From Porphyra umbilicalis (taxonomy: Eukaryota; Rhodophyta; Bangiophyceae; Bangiales; Bangiaceae), in assembly GCA_002049455.2 (NCBI GenBank), contig KV918767.1:51718-115717 (forward strand): DNA of 64,000 nt, written 5' to 3'. This document shows positions 34,002 through 44,600 of the stretch, piece by piece. How positions within the stretch are numbered: the first letter of the stretch is position 1; the number at the start of each line of letters is the position of its first letter. The notes under the pieces are model-generated. The model saw nothing but the letters and a program-made list of their open reading frames with translations. It did not search any database and was not told where the DNA came from. The position numbers and the translations under genes are program-made.

Positions 34002-34967
34002 TAGGGTTGTGCATCACGCCCCTTTTTGGGTGGCGGGGTGGGCGATGCACGCCTAATCACGCCCTTCTGCACGCCCCCAACATTGGCACGCCCCTCTCAC
34101 GCCCCTAATATAGCCCCCATGTTTTGTCACTTACTTGATAGGCGATTCAAAGTACCCAATACTCTTGCAATTCGGATGGTTCAAAGGACCACAAAAATGC
34201 CAGAAAACATGGAGGAAACAGCTGCATGCGATACACTCTCTTGCTGCCTCAAAGATACTCTGCAGCATCACGGGACGTCGGCTCGCCTTGCCTCCACCGG
34301 CCGCCCCTTTGCCCGCAGTCCCACCCATCTCACCGCGCACAAAGCCAGAGCAGATGGTCATCAAATCATTCTTGGTCATGGCCGCGGGGGCGTCCTCGTC
34401 GCCGGGACGACCAACGTCCTGTCAAGGGACGCCGGCGCCAGCCGTGGCGCATCGGTTGACCTTCTCGTTCAGGAGGCGCGTAGCTCGCCGCCGGCGGCCT
34501 GGTCGTTGCTGGCGCGCGATGCATCGCATTCAACGTCTTCATTGGCGCCCGTGTCGAGGAGCCCCTCTGCGTCCTCCCAGGCTGATGACAGCAGGCGGCC
34601 GTTGCTGTGCCCATCCCGCACAGATGGCGCCCGCGCATCATGGCGTCGAGCAAATTGTTGGTGGGCACACGACGGAAAAATGGTCCCCACGCCTCATAGC
34701 GTCGAGCACCTTCTTTGTGGACGCTACACGGAGCAGTAAGACATCACGCCCTGAAAAAGTAACGAAGGTGGCACGGAACTGCACAGAAAAATAATTGGAG
34801 GACTGGCGCTTCAAGAGCGCATTTGAAATGATGTACTTTTTTGCCAAGCACGCCCCAATCACGCCCCTAAAATTCTGGGCGTGCAGGGCGTGACACGCCC
34901 AAAACACGTGAAATTGCACGCCCCAGGCGTGCAATTTAGCACGCCCCAGGCGTGTTGCACAACCCTA
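34002..34967. mobile_element. 966-bp hAT-superfamily element (non-autonomous)
   Basis: The ends are inverted repeats: left TAGGGTTGTGCATCACGCC and right, read on the other strand, TAGGGTTGTGCAACACGCC (18 of 19 match). The element is flanked by an exact 8-bp duplication ATTGAAGA at 33994-34001 and 34968-34975, the hallmark of hAT transposition. CACGCC/GGCGTG motifs cluster in both subterminal regions (34011-34100 and 34845-34960), resembling hAT transposase-binding repeats. Internal frames on both strands (for example minus 34131-34379) have no recognised hAT catalytic block, so it is probably a deletion derivative. It lies directly upstream of the agmatine deiminase coding region. Confidence 0.92.
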
Positions 34968-34975
34968 ATTGAAGA

Positions 34976-37552
34976 CCATCTATTTGTGTAAGTTCCGCAG
35001 CATTATTTAGACTTGAAACATGCCGCGTCTCGCCTCACTTGGCACGTGGCTATAATTTTCATGCACTGCTTCGGTTATTATTTATTTCGTGTCCCTGCGG
35101 GCGTCCACTTGCAGGCGCGCGCGCCCGAGCCGCCCGCCCCGGAGCGCGTCGGCCCCCCACCCAGGCGACGCCGTGCTTGAGACAGTCCCAAGTTACGCAC
35201 GGCTCGCCAACAGCCTCACCCCCCCCAGCCCTCCGGTCTCACACCAACGTCCGCCTTCGCCGCCGCTACCGCGCAGCCCACCCGCTCCCCGGGGCAAACG
35301 CCACGCCACTCCCGCCCCCTCGTCCATGGAGCCTGGATTTGTTTCCAGCAGCAAGCCTATCGCAGCAGGGGGCGCGGGCGCAGGGGCCACCGCCGCCGCC
35401 GTAGGGGCTGCCACCGGCAAGCCAGCGGTGTCTTCACCCCCCCCCCCCCTCCAGCCCCACGGCCCCTCAACCCCTCCACAGCCCCCCGAACGTACCCCCC
35501 AGTCTGTTCTCCTCCCCCCACGACGTACCGCGCGGTCAGCTGCGCGACATTCCGCACGGCCAGTGTCGCCACCGCGACACCACCACCCCCTCGCACGGGC
35601 CACACGCACGGCGCTGCCCTCTCCTCACACGATGCCACCTACACTTACGCTACTGTCTCGCCACACCAAAACAGAATCTTTTTCTTTTTTCCTCCCCTTT
35701 CTCACCCACACCACAGCTAGAGTTGGCACGGTGTCGAGGTGACATTTCCCTGTCCATCGATTCCTGTCAAATGTCTCGACACGGTGTCACCGTGTCGCTG
35801 CTGCTGCCACATAGCGGCCCACCTTTCAATCTGAATTTGGCTGGCGCTGGATTCGCTTGTTGCGAACGACCTCGCGGCAGTGCGATTTTGACCCCACAGG
35901 AGTCGATTTTGAGGGCTCGGTGCGGATTAGGGACCCCCCTCATACGGGGCGCGTTTGGTCGCGTTCTCAGCATGCGTTCTTAAGCACAGGATCGGGGGAG
36001 GATCTCACACGTGGTGACATGTCTTGACACTTCCTGTGTCATGACGTTGACGAAATCGACTCCGTGGGGCGTGACACACGAAATGTCATGACATGTCATA
36101 ACGTGGCATGACATGCGCTTTCTCTAAGAGCACACCCAACAACGTCTCCCCCAAGTTCTGAAACCCCAAACGGAATATGCCACGTTTGCTTACGTGGAGG
36201 ACGCTCAGCGGCTCCCCATTTTTCTCATCCAAGAGGGCCGTCCGCGGTCCTGGAGTTATCGAAAACAGGGGCTACATGGTTCAGAGATGGGTGCATGAAG
36301 ATGGGGGAAGCGTGCCTAGCAACGTCGACCCCCAAGCGGACAGAAATCGAACATATATCCAAGCAGTCACGAGGTGAGGGAGGGAGGGACGAAAAGGCTG
36401 CGATCCCGACAAGAACGCGTCGCCACTTTCCAATCGTCTGTGCAGACTTTTGTTATCTGAGTAAATATACCGAAAGTCAGGTTCACACGTCTAAAAGACA
36501 GCGCCACGAACTGACAGGAACTGGTCGCCCTGCTGGCACGACGCAGAAAAATCTCACTTCGGGAAGACACCTGGCGAACTAATGACAGATGGCGAGCCTC
36601 ACGCGACAGCGCAGAGCCGCGGCTCTCGGTCGAGGAACCTGGGAACAGGGTGCGCTGTGCGACGCGCTGTCAAGACGCGGCCACGGCAGGCACCGCGCGG
36701 TCCGACAGATGCTTCGATTCGAATGCTTCCAGAACGAGAGGCGGACGGCGCCTTTGCTGGTGGCGGCGTCGGCTTGCTCAGAACGAGCACTGCCGCAAGC
36801 GTCGAAATGGACAGTGTCGGTGGGCCCGCGCGAGAATATCGGCGCGGTCGCGCAATCAATCACGTGATCCGTTTGCATGCAATGAGAAATCTTTGAAAGT
36901 TTCCAATCTGATCCAAGCCATATCATTGGCTGCTGGAAATGTTCGCAGATATGTTGGAAGGGAGGCGGATCCAGCATTGCCAGGGGTCAGCTGGCCCGTG
37001 ATCAGGTTGCTCTGGTCCCTTTTGGCGCCAGGCCCGCCCCCCCCCTCCAATTGGTCGTAGGGCAGCCTCACGTCAAGCGTGGCGCGGCAGGTGCCTCAGC
37101 CACTTCTACGAGGCGGGGATCTCGTCGACACAGGGGCACGCACGAGGCCCCGTGCCAGTGTCGGTGTGGCCCGCCTCGTGGGCAGCGCTTCGTGGGGCCG
37201 TGTCGCAGAGAGGGCCGTTCGGGGAGCCTCAAATGCACCTCCCTGGGCGGTCTCGGGCACACCTCCCGCTCGGGCGGGCCCGCAGCACCCTGCGCCCCCC
37301 CATCCACGCACGCGCATGAGGGGCCACAGCGTGGGATGCCATCCGCGGCTCGTTGGGGCGCCCCCTGGGCCGCCATCGGCTGTACGGAGGGGCGCCCCCT
37401 GGGCTGCGGTCGCGCGCTCGTGCTCCGCGTGAGCGCGCTTCTCGTGTCGCGTGCTGTCGGCCGCCGGCGACGGCATATGAACACGCCGTCCGCCGGCGGC
37501 TCGTGCTCCCTCGCTCATTCATCCCAACGACCGCCCGCACGCATCCCCCCAC
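34976..37552. other. No gene recognised; palindrome-rich subregion
   Basis: 35050-35700 is C-rich with Pro-rich shadow frames; 35720-36120 is rich in TGACA/TGTCA palindromes; 36130-37060 is mixed composition with frames on both strands that show no motif; 37060-37550 is GC-rich. None meets the level of a gene call. Confidence 0.4.
35719..36120. repeat. Cluster of TGTCA/TGACA palindromes, possible fold-back element
   Basis: Includes a 10-bp perfect inverted repeat with a single-base centre at 35777-35797 (CGACACGGTG T CACCGTGTCG), a 12-bp perfect palindrome ATGTCATGACAT at 36083-36094, and several further TGACA/TGTCA units. The left part repeats CACGGTGTCG near 35725. Clear element ends or target duplications were not found. 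Confidence 0.5.
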
Positions 37553-37830
37553 CCTTGAGTTCTTCCCGCCCTTGCCGCCGGCGTGGGATGCCGGCGGCTG
37601 CCCCCCCCCCCCCCCTGCTACCGTTGAGGTTTTCCCGCTCTGCCGCCGGCGTGGGACGCCGGCGGTTGCCCGCCCCACCATCTCTGCTACCGTTGCGTTT
37701 TTCCCGCGCTTGCCGCCGTCGTGGCACGCCGGCGGCCATATCCCCGACCACCCCTTCTACCGTTGAGCTTTTCCCACCCTTGCCGCCGGCGAGGCACGCT
37801 GGCGGCGGTTCCCCGCCCTCCCCCCCGCAT
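37553..37830. repeat. About 70-bp tandem repeat, four copies, each with a GCCGCCGGC hairpin
   Basis: Copies start with TTGAG(T/G)TTTTCCCGC-like sequence at about 37553, 37622, 37692 and 37761. Each contains an inverted pair such as GCCGCCGGCGTGGGA and GCCGGCGGC, able to form a 9-bp stem. The copies are diverged, and one stem is weakened by substitutions. Confidence 0.8.
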
Positions 37831-38139
37831 TTTTTTTTTTTCCGCCGGCCACCCTCGTGTGTCTCTTTTCCCGCGTGCGCCGCCGGTGCTGCGCGGGCGC
37901 CGGCGGTGTGCCGTGTGCGCAACAGTGCCTCGTCTTCTCCGCCCCCCCCCCCTCCCTGACCCTCGGCCAATCTGTTCAAGAGCCGCCACTCTCCCCCGTC
38001 TCCCACCATGACCCGCAAGCCCGACCCGGAGCGCGACACGGAGCGGAGGAGGGACCAGCGTCGGCGGCACCAAGAGCGTCTCGCCGTGCTCGCGCGGTGC
38101 ACCTGTTCGTGCCACCTCGGTGGGTGCCCGCCGTGCTCC

Positions 38140-38815
38140 ACATCGTCACCGTCGTGCGGCGGACGGGCGCCATCACCGCCGCGCAACAACTGGGCGCCGC
38201 CGGCTGGTCGGCACCCTCAACAAGCCGGCGGCAATTAGGGCGGGGGGCAAGGGCGTGCACCGTCGGCACCGCGCAATAACTGGGGTCCGCTGGCTTTTCG
38301 GCACCCTCAACAAGCCGGCGGCAACTGGAGCGGGGGGCAAGGACGGGCGCCGTCGCCGCCGCGCAACAACTGGGCGCCGCCGGCTGGTCGGCACCCTCAA
38401 CAAGCCGGCGGCAACTGGGGCGGGGGGCAAGGACATGCGCCGTCGCCGCCGCGCAATAACTGCGCGCCGCCGGCTGATTCGCACCAACATCAAGCCGGCG
38501 ACAACTGGGGCGGGGAAAAAGGACGGGCGCCGTCGCCGCAGCGCAAAAACTGGGGGCCGCCGGCATATCCGCACCCACACTAAGCCGGCGACAACTGGGG
38601 CGGGTGACAAGGGGCGGCGCCGTCGTCACCGGGGAACAACTGGGCGCCGCCGGCTGGTCGCCAGCGACAACAAGCCGGCGGCAACTGGGGCGGGGGGAAA
38701 GGACGAGCACCGTCGCTGCCGCGTGACAGCTGGGCGCCGCCGGCTGATCCGCACCCACGCCAAGCCGGCGGCAACTCGGGGCCGCCGCCTGAAGGTCGAT
38801 CACTACAAGGGGATG
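38140..38815. repeat. About 90-bp minisatellite, seven to eight copies
   Basis: The core CAACAACTGGGCGCCGCCGGCTGG and the later CAAGCCGGCGGCAACTGGGG recur with spacing of 89-92 bp (cores near 38182, 38273, 38365, 38454, 38544, 38634 and 38725). Degenerate CCGGCGGCAA motifs continue to about 39330. Most spacings are near 30 codons, so Arg-rich frames remain open on both strands. Confidence 0.85.
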
Positions 38816-39408
38816 GCCATTGGGGCGGCGGGCAAGGACGGACGTCGTTGCCGCCGCGCAGCGACTGGGTTCCGCCGGCTGGGCGGATCCCTGGTCAAGC
38901 CGGCGGCGGCGACGGAAGACATCCGACAGGCGGGGGACCGCCGCCTGGAGGCGTGAACGGCGGCGGGAAGCCAGACCAAGGTCAACTCCTGCCGCAAGAC
39001 GTGAGCGCGCCGCCGGCTCGCGGCTGTCTGCCGCTCGCCGGCGGCAGGTGCGCGCCGCCGCCAGACGGTGTGCCGCCTCAAGGCCGCGGCCAATCGCGTG
39101 GGGGCGAGGGACGGGCGGCGTTGCCGCCGCCAGCTAATCGTGTGTTGCCACAAGCCGGCGGCAACCCCACAACTTCCGGGGCCACCCGCCGCGAAGGCGG
39201 TGGCTCGCAGGCGCCGCCGCCAGCCAACGGGCCGTCTGAAGCCGGCGGGGAGTCGGCACCGCCGGCTGCAGATCAACCGCAAGCCGGCGACGCGCAGCCC
39301 TCACCCGCCGAATGCCGGCCGCCGGCAGCCACCTTGCACCCCTCGCCCGTCCCGACGTTGAGTCTAGGGGCTCCGGGGAAGGCGTTGGCAGACACGCCGG
39401 CGGCGGGC

Positions 39409-39552
39409 CACGACAAGCCGGCGGGCCGCGACAAGTCGGCAGGCCAGGACCAGCCGGCGGAGCAGGACAAGCCGGCGGGCCAGGACAAGCCGGCGGGCCA
39501 GGACAAGCCGGCGGGCCAGGACAAGCCGGCGGGCCAGGACAAGCCGGCGGCA
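39409..39552 (+). repeat. 18-bp repeat encoding QDKPAG, eight units
   Basis: One frame reads eight hexapeptides of the form (Q/H/R)DKPAG, the last five almost identical at the DNA level. It lies at the N-terminal side of the Harbinger accessory gene and may be a disordered linker of that protein, although the frame carried into the conserved domain is uncertain because of a nearby shift. Confidence 0.8.
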
Positions 39553-39585
39553 GCGACGGGCACGCCGCCGCCGGTGCACAAGTAG

Positions 39586-40843
39586 TGGACGTTGACGCCG
39601 TCGGCTGTGCAAGGCGTACTTAAGCACGTCCCTGGACCCCGTCAAGGTGGCGGACCAGAGTGGGCCGACGTCTTGGGCCTCGGTCGTGGCGGCATGGAAG
39701 GGGCTGCTGGCGGGGCGCCCTGGCGTCCGCCGGCGCACTGAGTGCGGCGTGGGGGCGGTGCAGAAGCAGTGATACAAGATCCGCAAGGGCGTGAACGTGT
39801 TTGGCTCGCACTACATGGCGGTGAAGCGCTTGGAGCTGACGGGAAACCCAAGTGACGACGACATGATCAGCGCTGCGATGGCGCGCTTCTGTGGCGCCAA
39901 TGTGTGCGAGGAGATACGCAAGGACCGCACGGCGGACAAGGCCAAGGGCATGGCGACCAAACGCAAGGCCAAGCAAGTACACTGCCCGTAGGTCCCGTGC
40001 AGGCGAGTGCTGCGGCACGTCGACAAGTTCAGAGGGGCCGCCGGGGCCGCCACCGCCGACGGCGGCGCCGCCGGTGCCGGATCAGCCGGCGGCTTTCCCG
40101 GCAGCCGCTCGACAAGCGACTCTGACGAGGACGGAGAGGACGCGGGTGCTGGCGGCTACCAGTCGCGCCCGCGTGGTGCAAAGGCCGCCAAGCATGACAA
40201 GGCGGCGGGCATCCAGGAGTTGCGTATATTCAAGGCGAGCACCGACGCGCTGTCCGCGCTGGCGCAAGCAACGTCGGAGCGCACGACCGTGGCTTTTTTA
40301 AACTCGGCAGAGATGCGCGACACGCCGGAAGCTGTCGCGCTTCGTCGCGCGCATGCTCGCAAGCTGATGACGGCGGCCGGCTTGGCGCTGTCCCGGCCGG
40401 ATACTTTGTCGGAGGCGTCTCCGCCGCCGGCGTGTACAGGAGATGCGCCGGCGGCAGGGGAGTCTACACCCTCCACACCCGCGCTGACATCATCGTCGAC
40501 GCCGCGTATGCCGCCGGCGCAGGAGCTGCCGGCTGGCACGGCGGTGGTGCCGGAATCTACGCCGACGGCGAGCGCCCCTGACGGTGGAGTACTTGGAAGG
40601 GTGCAAAGCCACATGGAAACGTGCCGTAAGCACGGCATACAGTCGTTCGACATCTTTCCGCAGGGCTTCTTGAAGTCGGTTAAATGTAACCTCTACTTCT
40701 GTGTTGGGGTCAGGAAACGGAGAGACGAAAAACGCAAACCGAGGATAAATACCATCCACAAGATAATACAGGAGCGTGCGGGTCGTGCCGTTAGCAGTGT
40801 AAGAAAATGTACGGGGCGGCCATTCTCCGTTCGTAACGGATAA
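39586..40843 (+). pseudogene. Myb/NAM-like accessory protein of a PIF/Harbinger transposon, interrupted
   Basis: Reading from about 39606, the frame gives LDPVKVADQSG, SWASVVAAWKGLLAGR, then KIRKGVNVFGSHYMAVKRLELTGNPSDDDMISAAMARFCG, then RRVLRHVDKFRG, and after an acidic spacer RPRGAKAAKHDK followed by a helical tail. This order (SANT/Myb-like trihelix, 'RVLR..DKF', acidic Ser/Asp stretch, 'RPxGxKAAK') is typical of the NAM-associated proteins carried by PIF/Harbinger elements, which bind element ends and help import the transposase. Interruptions: TGA at 39770-39772, probably replacing a conserved Trp codon; TAG at 39989-39991 before VPCRRVLRH; and a shift near 39600. It converges with the transposase gene and overlaps its 3' end. 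Confidence 0.68.
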
Positions 40844-41649
40844 ATAGAGGGGGGAAACATGCATAACGTTGAGGTCGTTGTGAGATCCAGGACACCCCAC
40901 AGATAAATGCCAAATCCAGAGGTCCGCATCACAAACGGTCTCCATCACCACGGAACGCTTCCCGTGACGATTCTGGTACATGCCAGCGAACGCCTTAGGG
41001 CAGTTGCGCCACTCCCAGTGGCTGCAGTCAAGGGAGCCCATGCAACCGGGCATCCCGCGCTCAGCATTGCGCGTCAGAATTCGCTGCAGTTCTTCCGGGT
41101 GGGGAGACGCAAGTATGAGGGTCCAAACTCATCCACAATAAAGCGCATCAACTCTCGCACCGACATAGAAATAGTTGAGGCCGACAGTCGCACATATTCA
41201 TCAGTCCTGTCCGGCGCCTCTCCATACGCAATGACTCGAAAAGCCGCAACTACCTTTTGCAAGGGGTGAGCCTGGAGCCGGCCAGTCGCATTGATGCGCT
41301 GCGCAAAAAAAGGTCGGTCCTTCACGGCATTGTATATACGAAGAAACACGCTGCGCGGCACGCGGAATCGACGCTCAAAGTCACTCTCGTTGTAGACAGG
41401 CGGCTCCCCATTGAGACCAAAAATATCTCTCAGAATAGCACGCAAACGTGAGCGGAAGTTACGCCACTTATTCGGCCGGCGGCCCGGCACAGATCCAACA
41501 TAACGCGGCCGCCGGTGCACCCAAGACCCACGGGCACGCTTCCGCAAATGACGCAACGCGTGTAGGTGTCCCGCAACCGCCGAAGCAATTTGTAGGTCCT
41601 CTGTATCCTCCAGCATCGCGTCTGCTGACAAATCAAAAGGGTCGTCCAT
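40490..41649 (-). pseudogene. PIF/Harbinger DDE transposase, frameshifted
   Basis: From ATG at 41649 (MDDPFDLSADAML) the first frame runs through FERRFRVPRSVFLRIYNAV, a helix-turn-helix-like segment, and YGEAPDRTDEYVRLSASTISMSVRELMRFIVDEFG to NCSEF and a TGA. The next frame picks up at ILTRNAERGMPGCMGSLDCSHWEWRNCP, so one base has shifted near 41068-41078. The catalytic acids are visible: Asp in SLDCSHWEW, the acidic/Asn cluster DADLWIWHLSVGCPGSHNDLNV, Asp in YLVDGIYP, and the downstream acidic NRLQEALRKDVERLYAVL. The family (plant transposase/DDE_Tnp_4) cuts and pastes elements with 3-bp target duplications. Homology fades by about 40620; the remaining codons to 40490 are Arg-rich and probably past the true end. 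Element termini were not found. Confidence 0.8.
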
Positions 41650-44600
41650 CGCGCGAAGAAGACGGCCGCCACGACGGTGGCGGCGGACAGCCGTCGACGA
41701 CGACGGCGCCGCCCTGACGGTGCCACCTGCACTCAGATCTCCCCAGCACCCCACAGTGAACGCACCGCACGGATAGAGCTGATCCCCTTTCGCCCACCCC
41801 CGGGGCAGACCGTTTCAATGCCCCCCGCTGGACCCCCGAAACGGTCGCATCCCGGGGTGGAGGCACGGTCGCCTGTGTTCGCGTGCTCGATGCGACGGTC
41901 CGTAGCAGTCGCGATGCCGTTGCAAACGGTGAGCGCTCGAACGCTCTCCCGCGACACAGAGTGCATGGTTTGTCACTGCAGTTTTTTTAAAAGCCGGATG
42001 CCACGACACAAGCATTTCGAACGGCGGCCAAAGAAGCGTTAGTCAATGAAAAAGCTGAAAAAGATGGGGAGGAGCGCTCCGACTCCCAAAATCGTGCAGA
42101 GAATGGGGGACAAGGGCCTCACCCCCGCTTTTCTGCCCGCTGAATCTGTGTGTACTTATATGATTCCGATCAAGTAGATTCGAGTTTTCTCTCTTCGATT
42201 TGGGGTGCCCGACGTTGCTGTGGAGCCGTCCCCAACCCCAAGAGCCTAAATAGAGCCACGTGGAGCATTTGGGAGACACGTTTCTGACACGTATACACAT
42301 TTGGACTTGGGGAAGACGTTGTTGGGTGTGCGCTAACCACAAGGCGGCCAGCACAAGAGCCCCGTACCATCGCGCTTGCGCAGTATCCGCCACGCAGACC
42401 AAGCGAGTGGACGGCGGACCAGAGGCGCGACCGCGGGGGGGTTCCACCCCCCCCCCACCCTGTCTCCACGCGCTCCCATGCCCTTTGTGCCATAGAAACG
42501 CCGTTGGCGTCGCAGCCGCGGGTGCGTGGCGGCGGCGACGCGCCGCTTCCGCCGCGCCCGCGCGCACACGCGCAACATCTCGGTCCGGAAGGCTGCTCGG
42601 GGTGCGCCCGAAGAGGAGTCCCCGCCCCAGCGGCCGGCGGCGCGGCCACAGCGTACCCGTCGCCGCTGCCAGGTAGCGCCAGGGGGTGCCGACGCTGCGG
42701 CGGCGCCGGCCGTCGGGTCAGCCGCCACAGGCCGTCCCCACGCGCGCACACGCGCAGCGTCGACGGGGCGCACCCGAAGGCGGGGGCGACGACCACCGGG
42801 ATCGAGGGGCAGGGTCGGGAGTGGCCCAACCCCGATCTGGCGCCACACAGTCGCGAGGGGGGGGCGAGGCCAGCGGCAGTTCCACCGTAGGCGGCCCGAC
42901 GGCGCACCACCGCGGGGGGCCGTGGCGGCGCCCGCCGGCCGGCATCCGCCATGGCAGTCGCGCGCGACCGCCGACGCCACGGCGGTGGGGCGGAAACGTA
43001 GCCGTGGCTTCGGCCACAGCCTTCATGGATACGACAGTGGCCGCTGCGGCAAAGACAGTGGGGGCAGTTGCGGAGGGGCGCGCCGGTTCGGTCGCTGCCA
43101 GCCTGTCCGGGGGGTGCGCCACCCCTGGCGCCCAGCAGGCCCGGCGGCCGCCGCACGACGGGCGGTGATGGCTGCCGCGCCGCCACCGCCGCCGCGCCAG
43201 CGCCCCGCCTCCGCGACAGATACGACCGGCGCGTCCCCCGCCGCCACTGCTGCTTACACCGCTGCGGCCGCGGTCGCGGCCGCCGCGTACCGCTGCGTGC
43301 AGGCGAGCGTCGTTCGCGCGGTCGTCGACGGCCCACCGATGGGTCGGCGGCAGGCGCGGCGGCAACGCTGCGAGCGGCGGTGGCCGCCCCCCTCACCCGC
43401 CGCGCGCGGGTGAGCCGCGCGTGGCACGCGACGCGCGGCCGGGCGAAACAGAGAGAGATTTGGCATGCGGCCTGGCACGTGGCGCACGGCTGGTCGGTGC
43501 ACGGACAGGGGAGTCACTGATTGACAGAGTGCAAGGACGCCGCCCTGCCCAGCCCAAAATGAAAGAGGGCACAAGCGCAGCAAACAGCCTCGGCGCGTGC
43601 TACCTCGGAGAGATGGTCCGAAGGAATGTATACAAAAAAGCAAATCATGCAGAAGCAACGATGCAAACGATCTCCCGCAGGAGCGCCACTTTGCCTTACA
43701 AACACAGCGCATCCCGTCCCAGTTGGCTCGCCGCAACCCACACTTCTTTCACTCTGCAACAAACGTCGGCTGCGGCTGCGCCGCCAGCCACGCCGGGCAG
43801 CGGCGTCGCCACCCGCCCCTTCTCCTGCGGCTGTACTCCCCCCTGCGACACCCTCTCCCTCCCCTCAATGCAGAGGCCGCGCGAATGGCAACAGGAAATA
43901 ACGGCGGGCGGCGAGGAAGGCGACGCGGGGGCTCCCCACAGCCCGCCGCTTGCTCTTCAGCGACAATACATGGCACAGCAGCTCGCTCACCCGCCTGCGC
44001 GCCCGCGAGCGGGGCGCGGCCGACCCGACCGTCGGGCGCCAACGGGTGACGTGCGCTGATGACAACTGCCACGCGCGGAAACCCCCGCCCCACCCCGCCC
44101 TTCTCAAGTCTCCGTACCCTGCACCCCGGCACGTCACGCTTCCCCGCCCCGCCGCTCTCCCCTCCCCCCACCGCCAACGGTGCGCCGCCTCTCGCCCGCG
44201 CCTCGACAGCACCGTCAACGGCGAAAGACCGCCGCGGACCTGCCGTCCGCCGTCGGCCACGGCAGCGGCTAATGCCAGTGACGGCCACGCGCGGGCGCCG
44301 CCCGCTCTGAGTGCTTGCGGCGGCCGCACCCGCGCCAGCGGTGGCCGCCGCGCCCGTCCCTGCGCCTACCGCGGTAAGCTTCTCGCCCGTTTTCGCACCG
44401 CCGCGGTCGTGGCGACCGCACGTGGCGCCCCGCAGCGTGGCGCCAGTTGACGAAGCTGCGTCGGCGGTGGCGGCTGCGCCATCAATGTGCGTCGCCCGCC
44501 CTTATGCGGTGGCCGTCCGTCGGCCGCCTCGCAGTGGGAGGGGCACCCGCGCGGAGGCCGCATCGGCCGCAGGCGTCGTCAGGCCGCGCCTGGCAAGTGT

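Noticed and set aside
34012-34050. Upstream ATGs as the agmatine deiminase start
   Set aside because: They lie inside the hAT element, so they are not the ancestral start, although they could be used now.
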